Origin: Tigriopus japonicus
Lineage: Eukaryota > Arthropoda > Copepoda > Harpacticoida > Harpacticidae
Assembly: GCA_010645155.1 (NCBI GenBank)
Contig: JAAGOF010000288.1
Location: 288,386-352,385, forward strand
Length of the DNA: 64,000 nt
Reading direction: 5' to 3'
The position numbers and the translations under genes were made by a program. Position 1 is the first letter of the stretch; each line of letters begins with the position of its first letter. The notes below the pieces were generated by a model. It saw only the letters and a program-made list of their open reading frames with translations. It was not told where the DNA came from and did not search any database. Shown piece by piece: positions 33,953-45,700 of this stretch.

Positions 33953-34904
33953 TAGGTCATATGTTTTGGTTGTATTGGTCTTGGAATGCTTGCTAGTTTA
34001 CTTGAAGGTATCCTCCAAAGTCTACTTGAGAGTAAACTCTTCATTAACTTTATAAACACAGCTCTTTTGAAGATTTCTGCAACCCAACCAAATCGCATTC
34101 AGTGATTTCAGATACTAATTCAATTTGAACTTGTGTCACTCTGATAGTTTGTTGGTTGCAATTTTGACAAATCGTGCCAAACGCAATATGAATCGTCCAG
34201 TTCAAGTAAATGGTGTGAGCATATGTTTTGATGGCAACTCTAGAAAGTGTACTTGTTAGTACACTTCGTAGTTCAATTGGCTGGTTTTGTTGAGACAGCT
34301 GCCATTTTGAAAAGTAAGTCTCTCATTCCAACCTAGAAGTGCCTCTACATCTATGATCGTAAATTCATCCTCTCGAAACACTAATTGCCCGCTGATTCAG
34401 CTCTTCCACATTTCTCCTTCTTTATTTCATATTACTCCATTCAACTCAAAACATTGATTGATCTCACAGGAGCATGCAAATTTTGGCAGCTAATTTAAGG
34501 AAACACTGGAATGAAGTTCGCTTGCAGTTCGATTGATCAGCGTTGAAGTATTCAAATGGGAGTGCTTCCACAACGTTGGAATGCTCCTCCCTAGGCGTGC
34601 TTCTCGGAGAACCTCTCATCAATTAAACCTGATGCTAAGCCCAAATAGCGACCCAGCTTGCTAGAAGTTTACTTGAGGTCAATGGAACTAGCACATGTTT
34701 GTGCATGCTAAACATATGACTAGCGTTGGAAAATTGTTGACGTATCTTTGGCACCAGTGGTACACTTCTCTTTTTCATGAGTTGCTTGGTGTACTTCTGA
34801 TTCAAGAAAGCTTATGCTATCAACAAAATGGCTGAAACTGCCTTGAAGTTGCCTCGAAGTCAACTTTGCTAGCACACCTTGGAATATACAAAACATCTGA
34901 CCTA
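33953..34904. mobile_element. 0.95-kb TA-flanked inverted-repeat element, copy 1
   Basis: Ends TAGGTCATATGTTTTGGTTG and ATACAAAACATCTGACCTA. The terminal TA on both sides fits a TA target duplication (Tc1/mariner-type non-autonomous element). A nearly collinear inverted copy is at 57968-58914. The arms are diverged inverted repeats (CTTGCTAGTTTACTTGAAGG with CTTCGAGG-containing partner). No transposase ORF. Confidence 0.82.
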
Positions 34905-35227
34905 GTGTTTCAATTTCCTAGATTGCCCGAAAACCATCCGCACATTAATTCGCAAAAGTAAGAGCCTTTTGATATGAGAGCATTGTAACGTCATTCTTCT
35001 CAGGTAACTCGTTATCTACCCGTTTTGGTGGTAAAATCTACTTGCATGGGTGTTATTACCACGGGTATAATCCTGTCCATTTTTCCAACAAAATTGAACC
35101 CAGATAGACGATGCAACCGACATGGGTTGTCAAGAAGAGCGAATATAAAAAGATGGATAAATAAGTGTTATAAAATAAAATAAAAAAATATTTACCCCAT
35201 CAGTAATCGGAAGCATATTTTTTAGAC

Positions 35228-35436
35228 CAGAGGTCGGCAACCACTTTTGGGTCAAGGCCCACAAATTTGTTTACACGATGTAAGGGCCCACAAATCAACA
35301 AACAAGGAGCTTTGGGCCCACGAGTACAGTACTATGAATGCCCACTATTTTGGATTTTTTCCCATAGCTCCTGGCCCCATCAAAGACAACCCTTGGGCCC
35401 ACATGTGGGTCGCGGCCCACCGGTTGCCTACCCTTG
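35228..35436. mobile_element. hAT-type MITE, CAGRGGTMGGCAACC family, copy 2
   Basis: 209 bp, ends CAGAGGTCGGCAACCACTTT and CACCGGTTGCCTACCCTTG, inverted relative to 18205-18326. Flanking 8-mers TTTTAGAC and CTTTGGAC match at six positions. Interior rich in GGGCCCAC. Confidence 0.8.
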
Positions 35437-35449
35437 CTTTGGACTGTTG

Positions 35450-35480
35450 GAGGCTAGGGTCGGAGGGTTGAGCCTCGCCA
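35450..35480 (-). repeat. 3' fragment of SINE family 2
   Basis: GGGTCGGAGGGTTGAGCCTCG matches the 3' end of the SINE at 61825-62060 (GGGTTGGAGGGTTGAGCCTC). Only about 30 bp survive, beside the hAT MITE. Confidence 0.5.
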
Positions 35481-36172
35481 TGAAATGGGCAGTTTTGCTT
35501 GGGTATCATATTTTTTTTGTAATTAATTCTTCTGGGGACAAGTCAGCCCCAAAGGCTGTAAGAATGGATGAGTGTAATTGGCCGAATTCAGCCGTGGATT
35601 CTGGGGCCAAAATGGCTAGGGATACGTCAGAGTCGAGACTAACCCTTGTGAAAACCCAATTCAACACTCTCGAGTCTAATTCGCATTTTTGTTTTGACAG
35701 TCAATTAAAATGAACTTTTCCCGCACGTAGCAAATTAAAACTATGTAACACTCATAGTTAGTTCTGATCTGTCAGTTTTGCCCCCCAATCCCCAGTTGAA
35801 TTTGTCCGACAATTCCCCCATTTTTTCGTGACTGCTTCTTCATTCTTTGCTTTACTTTTCCATTTACTTGTGGATTTACAAGTCAACAAATATCGAACAT
35901 TTGAGTTTCAGAATTGGCAGAAAAGAAAGTTTTGGGCTACAAATGGCCAAAACGACATCTTTGGTTTAAAATGGACAAAGATAAAAGAGTGCAAGGTCTG
36001 AGTGCCTGAGAGTGGTTGAGTCATAAGTCATGAAAGATTCAAGTTTTTAAGAAACAAGAAAAGTTGGGTTACAAACGCCAACTGCTGAATTTTCTACAAA
36101 CACTTGTACCAAATGAGATTTGGTACTTCATCCGAGAAAGATGGAGCAGGAACCACTGTAAGTCCGGACGAA

Positions 36173-36286
36173 TTTCAAAAATACACACTGGGTCCGATCA
36201 TTGTACTAAAATGTGAGGTTTTCGCAAAAAATGTATTGTTCCGTTGAATTTTATTGTACTAATCGGACCCAGTGTGTATTTTGAAA
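36173..36286. mobile_element. Short palindromic MITE
   Basis: 114 bp with arms TTTCAAAAATACACACTGGG and CCCAGTGTGTATTTTGAAA, continuing inward to TCCGAT and ATCGGA. The whole can form one hairpin. No second copy in the window. Confidence 0.75.
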
Positions 36287-36515
36287 GCAATCCTGGCTAG
36301 AGCTACTCTTGGATGGAGACAAGTACTTTTAGCAAAACTTCTTTGGGGCACTTTTGCAGGTTGTCCAAAAAAAAGAAATGTATATTTTGTAAACATATTT
36401 TTTCCTGGCCTTGAAGAAAGTTTCGCGAGAACATGAGACTTTTCTGTCTAAATTTGTTCAAGAGATGTGGGTGTTAAGAAATAATGGCAAAATTAGGGAG
36501 AACCAACCTTTTTTG

Positions 36516-36685
36516 TGATGAAATTTGAGACTTCACGGAAAAATGAATTAAACACGTGTTGCTTAGTCGCTTTTCTCTATTTTCAACTACTAATCCGGTT
36601 TTTCCTAATTAACACACGCAACCTCTACTAGAGTCAATCCGAAGTTGAGGTCGCTAAACGTAATATTAATTATACATAACTAACA
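36516..36685 (-). repeat. Copia 3' LTR
   Basis: 170 bp, TG...CA termini (minus strand begins TGTTAG and ends CATCA). It differs from the 5' LTR at two positions. The polyprotein stop codon lies inside its first bases (TGT TAG). An exact TTTTG duplication flanks the element at 36511-36515. Confidence 0.95.
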
Positions 36686-39600
36686 TTCCTCCTCGACCGT
36701 AAACTTAAGCACGACACCACACGCTGCTCGAAATCCTTGGAACTTGACGGTCGTTAATCCCTTGGTTAAAATATCGGCGGTCATCTTCTCAGTCGGACAA
36801 TGTAACACATTCACAACACCTTCTTGTATCTTCTCACGGATGTAATGGAATCGAATGTCGATGTGCTTGGCTCGATTGTGTTGCTCCGGGTTCTTTGTCA
36901 AACAGATCGCGGGAATATTGTCCTCAAAGATTGTAATAGCTTCTTCCTCCTGACCCCTGATCTCTCCAATTAGATGTCGAAGCCAGACGGCCTCTTTGCT
37001 TGTTTCAGACAACGCAACATATTCAGCTTCAGCCGTCGATAGGGCCACGGATTTTTGTTTTTGGCTGCACCAAGACACGGCTCCTCCACAAACTAGAAAA
37101 ACGTACCCTGAAGTTGACCTTCGATCACTGTGGTCACCAGCCCAGTCCGCGTCCGAAAATCCAATTAAGCGCTCACTTTCATCTTTTGAGAAGAGAAGTC
37201 CACAGTTCATGGTTCCTTTGAGGTATCGCAAGATTCGCTTCAGTGCTATCCAATGGTCTTCTCTTGGATGATCACAATGACTTGCCACTGCTCCAACTGC
37301 AAAAGCTATATCCGGTCTTGTTCTTGTGGATAGGAACAAAAGTTTTCCCACCAATGACCGATACTCAGTTGGCTTCAGGATATCATCCTTTTCTGATGCT
37401 TTCATTAACTTCTATCCGGATGCTGTTGGTGTCTCAACTGCCTTGCAGTCAGTCATGCGCGCACTCTGAAGAATTTCCCTGACGTGTTCAGTTTGTCCCA
37501 TCCAGACTTTTCTTCCTTTAACGTCGTGACAGACTTCAACACCTAGAAAATGTGAGATCCTTCCAAGATCGGCTATCTTGAAACTTGAACCAATATTCTT
37601 CTTGATCTCTTCGATTTTCCTCTCGTCTGGTCCAACCAAAATCATGTCATCGACGTAGACGGCAACATAAACGGGTGAATTCCCTTTCATCAAGTAAAGA
37701 CATGGATCGAATTTTGATTGATTAAAACCAATCCGTTTTAAGTATTTGTCCAACGTCGAATTCCACTGTCTGGGCGATTGTTTCAATCCATATAGCGACT
37801 TCTTCAATCGACACACCTTTGTTTCCTTTCCTTTTTCGAGAAATCCTTCAGGTTGTTCAATGTAGACTTCCTCGTCAAGATTGCCATGAAGAAAGGCTGT
37901 CTTCACGTCCAGTTGATGCGCATTCCATTCGAGTCTAGGAATCAGGGCTAATAACACTCGAATCGTGTCAAAACGAATGACAGGGCAAAAGGTCTCAAAG
38001 AAATCCGCGCCTCTCACTTGAGAATATCCTTTGGCAACAAGTCTTGCTTTGTATCGCTGGATCTCTCCCTTTTCATCCCTTTTCGTTTTGAAAACCCACT
38101 TGGATTTGATAATCTTCTTTCCTGACAGTAAGTCTGTTAGATCCCAAACATCATTTTCAATCAGAGAGTCCATTTCTTCTGCGATGGCCCTTTTCCAAGA
38201 TCCGGCCTGTGATCCAGTAAGCGCTTCTTGAACTGTCTCTGGATCCTTCTCTTCAATTACGGCGCGAGTTACCCAATCTCCGTAACGTTGAGGTGATCGT
38301 CTTGTTCGCACAGGTCTTTGATTGATTTCTTGTTCTGGGTTGTGTTCCTCCTGAACTAGTTCTTCATCTTCCTCATATCTTCCGTCTTGGACTTCCAAAT
38401 CATCATTCTCGCTTTCAAGTTCATTCTCGTCAAAGACAACTACCTCTTGAAGCTCTGTAGATTCGTCACTTGAATCCTTCCAACCACCAACCACATCTTC
38501 ATCAAAGACGACATTTCTGCTGAGGACAACTTTGTTAGTTGTTGGATTCCAAAGACGATATCCTTTTGAGGTCGTTCCATATCCAATGAGAATCATTTTG
38601 GTAGCCTTGGAGTCCAGCTTTCTCCGATTCTCCTTTGGCACGTGATCGTAAGCGAGGCAACCAATTCTTCTGAGATGGTTGACAGATGGTTTTCGGTTCA
38701 TAAAAGCTTCAAATGGCGTCTTTCCGGGTAGGGCCTTGGTAGGCCATCTGTTCTTCAGATACGTTGCAGTGTTGAGAAGTTCAGCCCAGAATGATCTTGG
38801 TAATCCACTGTCTTCCAACAGGGCTCTCGTTGTTTCCACTAATGTCCGGTTTAGACGTTCAGCAACGCCGTTTTGAGCTGGGCTTCGGGGAATAGTCAGC
38901 TCGTGACAGATTCCACATTCAGTCAAGTAGTCTTCAAACTCCTTGGAAGTGTACTCCCCGCCATTGTCACTTCGTAGAATTTTCACCTTTCGTTGTGTCT
39001 GGGTTTCAACCATCTTCTTCCATGTTTTGAACAACTCTAATACATGGCTCTTCAATCGAATTGGATACACCCACGTGAACCTGGAGAAATCATCCACAAA
39101 AGTAACAAAATATTCGGCTCCACCCAATGATTTGACATTCATTTTTCCGCAAACATCTGAATGGACGAGTTCCAGAATCTCTTTTGCTCTTCTCGTTGCT
39201 TTCTTAGGATATGGTTGTTGGTGGATTTTTCCCTTAATACAAGGCTCGCACACGAAATCTTTTGGCTTGGTTTTAATCGGTATTCCATCAACAATGTCTT
39301 CAGTAATAATCTTTTCCATTCCCGAACGTCCGAGGTGACCTAGCCGATGATGCCACCTGTACCAATCGTCTTCCTTTAGTGATAATCTCAACGCAGCTCC
39401 AGCGTTGTGCTCTTTTGATCCTTCTTCGATGTGATCCAGGTAGAAGACTCCATCTTGTTCCAAAGCTACGGCAAACACCACTTTGTTTTTCAACAACAAA
39501 CATCCATTCCGCCCAAACCGAGTTTCGACTCCATTCTTTCTGATCATACCGACGCTAATCAAATTTGTAGCAAGATCTGGAGCATAGAGAACCTTATCCA

Positions 39601-40621
39601 GTGTGACATTTGCTTTCTTTCCATTCACTGATGTTACAAGTTTAACTTGTCCGATTTCGTTGGCTTTCATCGTTCTCCCGTCTCCCAAGATGATATCAAT
39701 GGGTCTTTCCAATGTGGATAAAGTTGAAAACATTCGTCGTTCTTTACAAAGATGACTGGATGCTCCAGAATCAACCAACCATTTCTTCCTCATGCTGGTT
39801 GCGAAATTCACAGAATGCATCAAGACATCCAGATCACTTATACGATTGTTTTGATCCACCAAGGCCATGTTGGCCTTGTCGTTGTTTCTTTCATATTTGT
39901 ATCCGGAATTCTCTTTCTTTGGTCTGAAGCAATCTTTGCGCACATGGCCTAGCTTGCCACAATTGTGGCATTTCACCTTTTTCTTGGCTCCGCCCATCGC
40001 GAGTAGGCCCCTCTCATCCCCGTTTGAAGACGAGACCTGTCGATCTTCTTTGGATCGTTGCTCCTCGCTCAGAAGTCTTTCCGTGACGGCATCCCAAGTA
40101 TCGTAAGTGTCTTGATTCTCCAGTACCGTTACCAGGGTCTTATAGCTTGGCGGCAAAGACGTCAGAAGTTGCACTATCTGGTCTTCCTCCAACATAGGGC
40201 TCCCAATTATAGCAAGTTCTCCAAACGCTTCCGTCATAGCTCGCAAGTGATCTCTCACACTTCCACCCTCCAATAATCTCATTCCGTTGACTTTCATACG
40301 TAAGGCACGTCGATTGGCCCTCGTGTTCTTCTGATACAGCGACTCTAGCTTGTCCCACAACGCCACCGGATCTTCCGGCTTGCCAATCCGATACAGCTCT
40401 GTCGGATGAATGGACAAGCAGATCACAGCCAAGGCTTTATTCTTCTTGGTCTTGAACTTTCGTATTTCCGTTTCCGTTCCGTTTGCGGGCTCAGTCTCGG
40501 TTCCCTCCACAATTTCCCATAAACCGCGTTCCATCAGAGCCATCTGACACTGAAGGCGCCATGTCGAGTAGTTGGGTCCCTTCAAAGGATGAATCAAGCT
40601 CTTCGTCGTCGACTCCTCCAT
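36680..40621 (-). pseudogene. Copia gag-pol polyprotein with one in-frame amber codon
   Basis: The frame opens at 40621, 46 bp inside the 5' LTR, and runs 1069 codons to a TAG at 37412-37414. The same frame then continues without frameshift to 36680 (241 more codons from the next Met). Gag occupies about residues 1-240, with a CCHC knuckle (CHNCGKLGHVRKDC, 218-231). The protease motif is DSGASSH (284-290). The integrase has an HH..CC zinc motif (HHRLGHLG, CEPCIKGK) and a DDE core. The reverse transcriptase has YVDDMILVG. The RNase H domain (DADWAGDHSD, STAEAEYVALSE) lies beyond the stop. The stop falls between reverse transcriptase and RNase H, so this copy should lack RNase H unless read through. 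A single substitution would explain it. Confidence 0.93.
36686..36697 (-). promoter_or_regulatory. Copia polypurine tract
   Basis: Minus-strand GAGGAGGAA lies immediately upstream of the 3' LTR, the expected place for plus-strand DNA priming. Confidence 0.7.
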
Positions 40622-40651
40622 TATCGTAGTCGTTCCGCGCAGTGTGAAGTG

Positions 40652-40667
40652 TGCTTAGCCCATAACC
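40652..40667 (-). promoter_or_regulatory. Copia primer-binding site
   Basis: Immediately inside the 5' LTR the minus strand reads GGTTATGGGC, resembling the Drosophila copia site, which pairs with an internal part of initiator-Met tRNA. The assignment is from that resemblance. Confidence 0.6.
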
Positions 40668-40837
40668 TGATGGAATTTGAGACTTCACGGAAAAATGAAT
40701 TAAACACGTGTTACTTAGTCGCTTTTCTCTATTTTCAACTACTAATCCGGTTTTTCCTAATTAACACACGCAACCTCTACTAGAGTCAATCCGAAGTTGA
40801 GGTCGCTAAACGTAATATTAATTATACATAACTAACA
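40668..40837 (-). repeat. Copia 5' LTR
   Basis: 170 bp, matching 36516-36685 except at two positions (A/G near the inner end and G/A in CACGTGTTRC). Flanked by TTTTG at 40838-40842. Confidence 0.95.
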
Positions 40838-42736
40838 TTTTGGTCATATGACACAATTCAAACACTGTCTTTTAATTTATCTCAAGAGTCCAAGGGTACA
40901 AAAATGATTTCTTAGAACTGTGAGGAACTTCCCCCAAACTTTTGCCATCAGGGCAAAAACCTTGAGTTTTAGCTTCATAAGTATGTTGAGGTAAGTTTTA
41001 TCATTACAGGGTGATTCAAAAGAAGGTAAACCACAAACTATTGCAAAAACTCACACAGTGTTTGAACCTTAAAAAAGATGCTAAAAGAGGAAAGGAATGA
41101 AAGGTGGTTTTGTGGTTAGCTCCGAGAGGGGTCCAAGGTTCGATTCTCCTCCCCATCCTCTCTTAAGGCAACTATTAGAACCCACAAACGGAGAACCATT
41201 CTGATAGCAGATATGGGAAAAATTTGGACAATCAGATGGACGAATCTCAACCCGTTGATCGAGCATCTGCAGCCAAAGACAGTTCTTCCTACCCTTTTAT
41301 TCTCTCTTCACTTTGATCCTCCCAAGATTAAGGAAGACAAAATGAGTCAAATCAGTTCTCAAAACCACCCAATTCCGAGAAAAATCATCGTCACCTAAAT
41401 ATTGATAGTTTTTCTAACTTTTTATGCCTATTAATTTAGGGATCACGTGAAATTAAGCTTAGGTTAATGAAATGTTTCAATCTCAAGTTGGGTGTGTATA
41501 TGGCCTAGTTTTGTGTAATCAAATCTCGGTATTATTAAATTGTGTTTTTTCCTATCCGTTTGAGTGTTATTCTTCTTTGATATCCTACGAAACTAGTAAA
41601 ACTGGTAGAATGACGGTTTTATCAAGTAATGACACAAGTACAAGCTTTTTAATCTTTATTTTCCATTACACAGGCATCAGAAAAAATAAATATGTTCACA
41701 ATACGTTTGGTACACGGTGCATAACAACTAACAGTATGAAAAATAATAGATAGTTTGCGTGGGTTTTGGCTTTTTTTGTAAAAGGATATCCAAGAAAACT
41801 GGATAAAAATACTCCCGAGTGTGACGCCATGTCAATAGAATGGGTGAGGTTTTGCTGATCTACTTGCCAATGAAACTGTTTGTTCTCAATTGCTGAAAAT
41901 CTCAAGAAACTGTCAATATTTCGTCTTTTCGTTTCTCGATGTACTTTCTTGAAAGGCGAGAAAGGAAATGAGAATTGTGTGGAAGAACCTTCCTCCTAGT
42001 GTAACTTCTGTATCTGCTTACAAGAAATACGCCCACGTTGGGCTTACATAATTGCTTTTGTAAAAAAACTTTATTTTTGGAAACTAAAAGCAAACTAATC
42101 TGTTTGCCCTCGGGTCAGATTTGCTGGGATTTTTTTATTATTTTTGTCTTCATTGTCAACGTCATAAAAAGGTTTTGAAATAATGAATAATGTATACGCA
42201 ATCAATTTTGTAATGGGATGAGGAACAAGCTTAAGTGACCTTCATGACGGTTTGATGGAAAGCTTTTAATGTCTTATCTTAAAAAACGTTTGTTTGGGAA
42301 TACGGAATTTTCCGTTTATCTTATAACGTTTTGTGGCTCAAGATTTCGTTTTGGTCTTTCACGCACCCAAAGCTAATCATTGATATGATGACTTTTTATG
42401 CTTTAGATTCTGCCTTGAATTTCATTGGTAAGTGTTGTTTGGAAAGAGTGCTTTCTTCCCTTGAGGCGAAATAAAATTTGCTTTAAATGAACTCTTAAGA
42501 CTTACGAAGAAAAATCAAATCGATGCAACTTTTCCACAAGGAGAACACAATGAGTTGCGTGATAGTTGAAAACAAATATGGCGCAAAGACTTATTTGGTG
42601 GCTTCAAAACCTCTCACGCATTGCGTGTAAAACAAGATAATCAACATTTGAACCTAAGCCATTCCACTGCAGACACAAAACAAATCCCGACTTTTCCTAC
42701 ATTAAAACATGTCCATACATATCATGTCAGTCTTCC
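40838..42736. other. Intergenic region between copia and the receptor gene
   Basis: Contains a degraded SINE at about 41092-41300. The rest is AT-rich with no supported exon, RNA gene or regulatory motif. It should include the receptor 3' UTR just left of 42737. Confidence 0.5.
41092..41300 (+). mobile_element. tRNA-derived SINE, family 2, degraded copy
   Basis: The head has GTGGTTTTGTGGTTAGCTCC and B box GGTTCGATTCTCCTCCCC. The body shares CTTAAGGCAACTATTAGA and GGAGAACCATTCTGATA-type blocks, in order, with the minus-strand sequence of 61825-62060. Confidence 0.7.
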
Positions 42737-45700
42737 CTACAGACTGGAAGTCAATAATTGCTTGTTAAGTCCATGATCCGACGAATTGGAATTAACTATG
42801 ATTTGGAGCTTCTCTGGGGACTGTTGATCCCGGTCGGTCTGAATAGTGACATCTCCAGGTTTCTGAGATCGAATGAGATTGTTGTTGCATTGGCCATGAG
42901 GCCGCTGGACCACGTGGCTAGGCCTTTGAGGGCCTACAGCTTCCACAGGGTCCAATTTGGGCCCCATCTTGGCTTTCTTTCGATGGTGGTCCACACCAAT
43001 TGTCTCAAGAGTGGAATTGCTTTGCGATGAGGCGGACAGACAACAAAATATTGATCTGGAACAGACAAAGAAGAGACCCATTAATGCCACTCATTCACCA
43101 CTCTCTCTCTGTCTCACACATTATGGAGAAATGATAATGATACGCCCTTGCTTATCCGATCCATATGGCAAGATGACTTTCTCTTCCCATGCTTTTAATG
43201 CAAGAGGCTGTCAAATTAAGGTTTGATGAATTGACACGGCTGCAATTATCGAGCGCATAAGAGCACAATTACGTTTCTAAGATATGTTCTTCTAAAGAAT
43301 CAAATTTCTCAGGGATCTCTGAGAAAATTCCTGTCGGGGTCTGACTTTATTGTCATGGGAACTAATGAGACAATGCTCTCTGTCCTCATTTCTAGATGCG
43401 TAGTACATATTTGTAATAGAGCTTTGTTTGTACCTTGGATTCTTCCCCTTTAATGCACATTATTTCTTTGTTTTTATGGTGGTTCATGCTTATATAACGG
43501 AAATTCATTAGTGTTAATATTATTGTTGCAACAAAATAGTGATAGTTAGACCCTCAAAAGGGATTTTCAAGCTAATTTAATTGCAAATCTGCAAGCTTTA
43601 AATGCAGGTGAAAGTCCTTAGAACAAATCAACGATTGGGTGATTTTTTTTTTAGTGTTTGGTTGGTTTGGATGAAAAACTTTTCTTGGTGGACAGATGTG
43701 GTTGAAATATTGGCAATCCAATTTCTTTTAATATGGCACATCTGGTTTTGTTTGAAAACCCCTTGAAGTTTATTGCCATCGTGTTTAGCCGTTTCAGATT
43801 GCGATAGATGTGAGCAATTGAATCTTCAAGGCTTTCCAAAGGCCCATAACAAATAGTAAACAAGCTTAGAATGTTCCTTTATATCCTTGATCCATCCAAA
43901 TATTCACTAACAAGAAAGAGATAGTTGTTGAGGCCTTTTCTTCTCCTGATTGAAAGCTAGCCTTAAAGCAAGGCCGTCTGATCCCCTCCGGTAAAATGAC
44001 CACTACTTTTTCTTGCTCTTGGCGAGGATATTGTAACTTATCTCTCTAGAGGGAACAGCACTTACAGATTACAAATCCCTTTCTTTAGCAAAAAAACAAC
44101 CAACAATGGTATTTGGTCAGTTGGATGTCACACACATTTGAAAAGAACGGGAAGAGGCTTTGTTTCTTGGAAAAGGTTGGCGTTGCGTCTTTTATTGAAA
44201 GTTATGTTTTTGTAACGTAAAATGAATAATGCTTTCTTAAACAGGTAGTCAGCTGAGAAGTTCGAAAACAAGAAATTTATCCAGAACGGTGATCTTAATT
44301 TATGGGCTCTACGTTTGAAACATTTGAAGGAGTGTCAAAAATCACGTACAGCATGAAAGGAAAGTTTGGGTCCGTGGAAAAAGATCGCCGTTTTTCATTC
44401 ACATCATGACATCATTTTGGTTTGAAAATAGCATTTTTTCCTTCTTGAGCAAGAGAGGTACCCTAAAAGTTGGATGCACAATCAAAGTAAACATTAATGG
44501 ATGGACAAAAACTATGTCACACTGTGATATTATTTTTATAGCAATCCACTCCACCAATTTTATTTTGTTGAGGACGAAACCTTAATCTCTTTTTTCTTGA
44601 GGTTTTCTCTAGGCGTTTGGAATCTTTTCTCCAAAGTGCTCCAAAAAAGATTACCAAACCATTCCGTAAGAATTAATGCTCGCTTCCAACTTCAAAATAT
44701 GCATGAATGATTTAGAGCTCTGTTTAGGTCATTATCCTGTTTCTCGCACTTATTTCTTGTCTTTTGAAGTTTAGTGGACCATACAAACAAATGTATTAGA
44801 CCAACTTTTGGTCAGAGCTTTGCTCAAGCTTAGTTAACAGGTTTATTTGTCCAAGTTACCAAAACTCATTAGTTTAAGGTACATAATCTGTGGAAAGTTT
44901 TTGAGAGGAGAGATTTAGTCCACCACCACCACAACTTTGGGGACGAAAATGCACTAGTTCGAAGAGAAACAGGACAATTTGGGCTCATTTGTGTCACTTG
45001 AACTTGTGATGGATCAAAATCGACAAAAGCAGGCTTGGCGGAAATTGAAAGTAATTGTTACACACAGTAATTTTATTTTATTAATATATAAATTACTTTT
45101 GTGCTTTGGCTAACCAATAATGAGTTTCATAAGATTGAAATATTGCACTTTCAGAGGTCTGTTAAGCAAAACAGTAGTTACCTTTCTGCTTTTGCACGAT
45201 TAACTGACGTTATGAAATTTACTTCTTATTGTTATAATTTCTTTTGTATTATCATTATTATCATTGTTATAATTTATAATTTTGATTTCAATAGGAAAAG
45301 CTTTCAAACATTTCAAAATTAGACTGATAGCAACTTTGCTCATGCACTTACTTTGATAATTATTCATTTTTTCTAACACCTGAACATTGCAAAAAACGTT
45401 CAGAAGTGCACGTGTTCATGAATGTACATGAATAATGTAAAACTGGTGGAAACTGGTGTCGGTGTTGATTCCCGATCTTTTGTGTCAAAACTTTCGAGGT
45501 TGTGTGATTTCAAGGGATGATGGTTGTGGCTAGAGGGCTAACAGAGAAATGACACACCAAAAATATTTGTAAGTCAACAAGCCTGCATTGTGTGTGAGAT
45601 GGGATTTGACGTTGAACAAGCTAAGTTACGTGATTCACAGCCTGAACTTGCGTTTTTTAGGGAGTCAGTGGCAAAATTGCTCATTTAACTGGTTTGGGCG

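Larger units (their letters stand above)
32495..36515. other. Intergenic region upstream of the M13 gene
   Basis: The first few hundred bases should contain the M13 promoter, but I find no convincing TATA/initiator pair. Beyond that are transposon relics (33953-34904, 35228-35436, 35450-35480, 36173-36286). I see no exon with support. Confidence 0.5.
36516..40837 (-). mobile_element. Copia (Ty1/copia) LTR retrotransposon, full length, recent
   Basis: 4322 bp with 170-bp LTRs, 5-bp target duplication TTTTG on both sides (36511-36515 and 40838-40842), primer-binding site, one gag-pol frame and a polypurine tract. Domain order is gag, protease, integrase, reverse transcriptase, RNase H, which defines the copia superfamily. 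Two differences in 170 LTR bases point to a recent insertion. It sits between the M13 and receptor genes. Confidence 0.96.
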
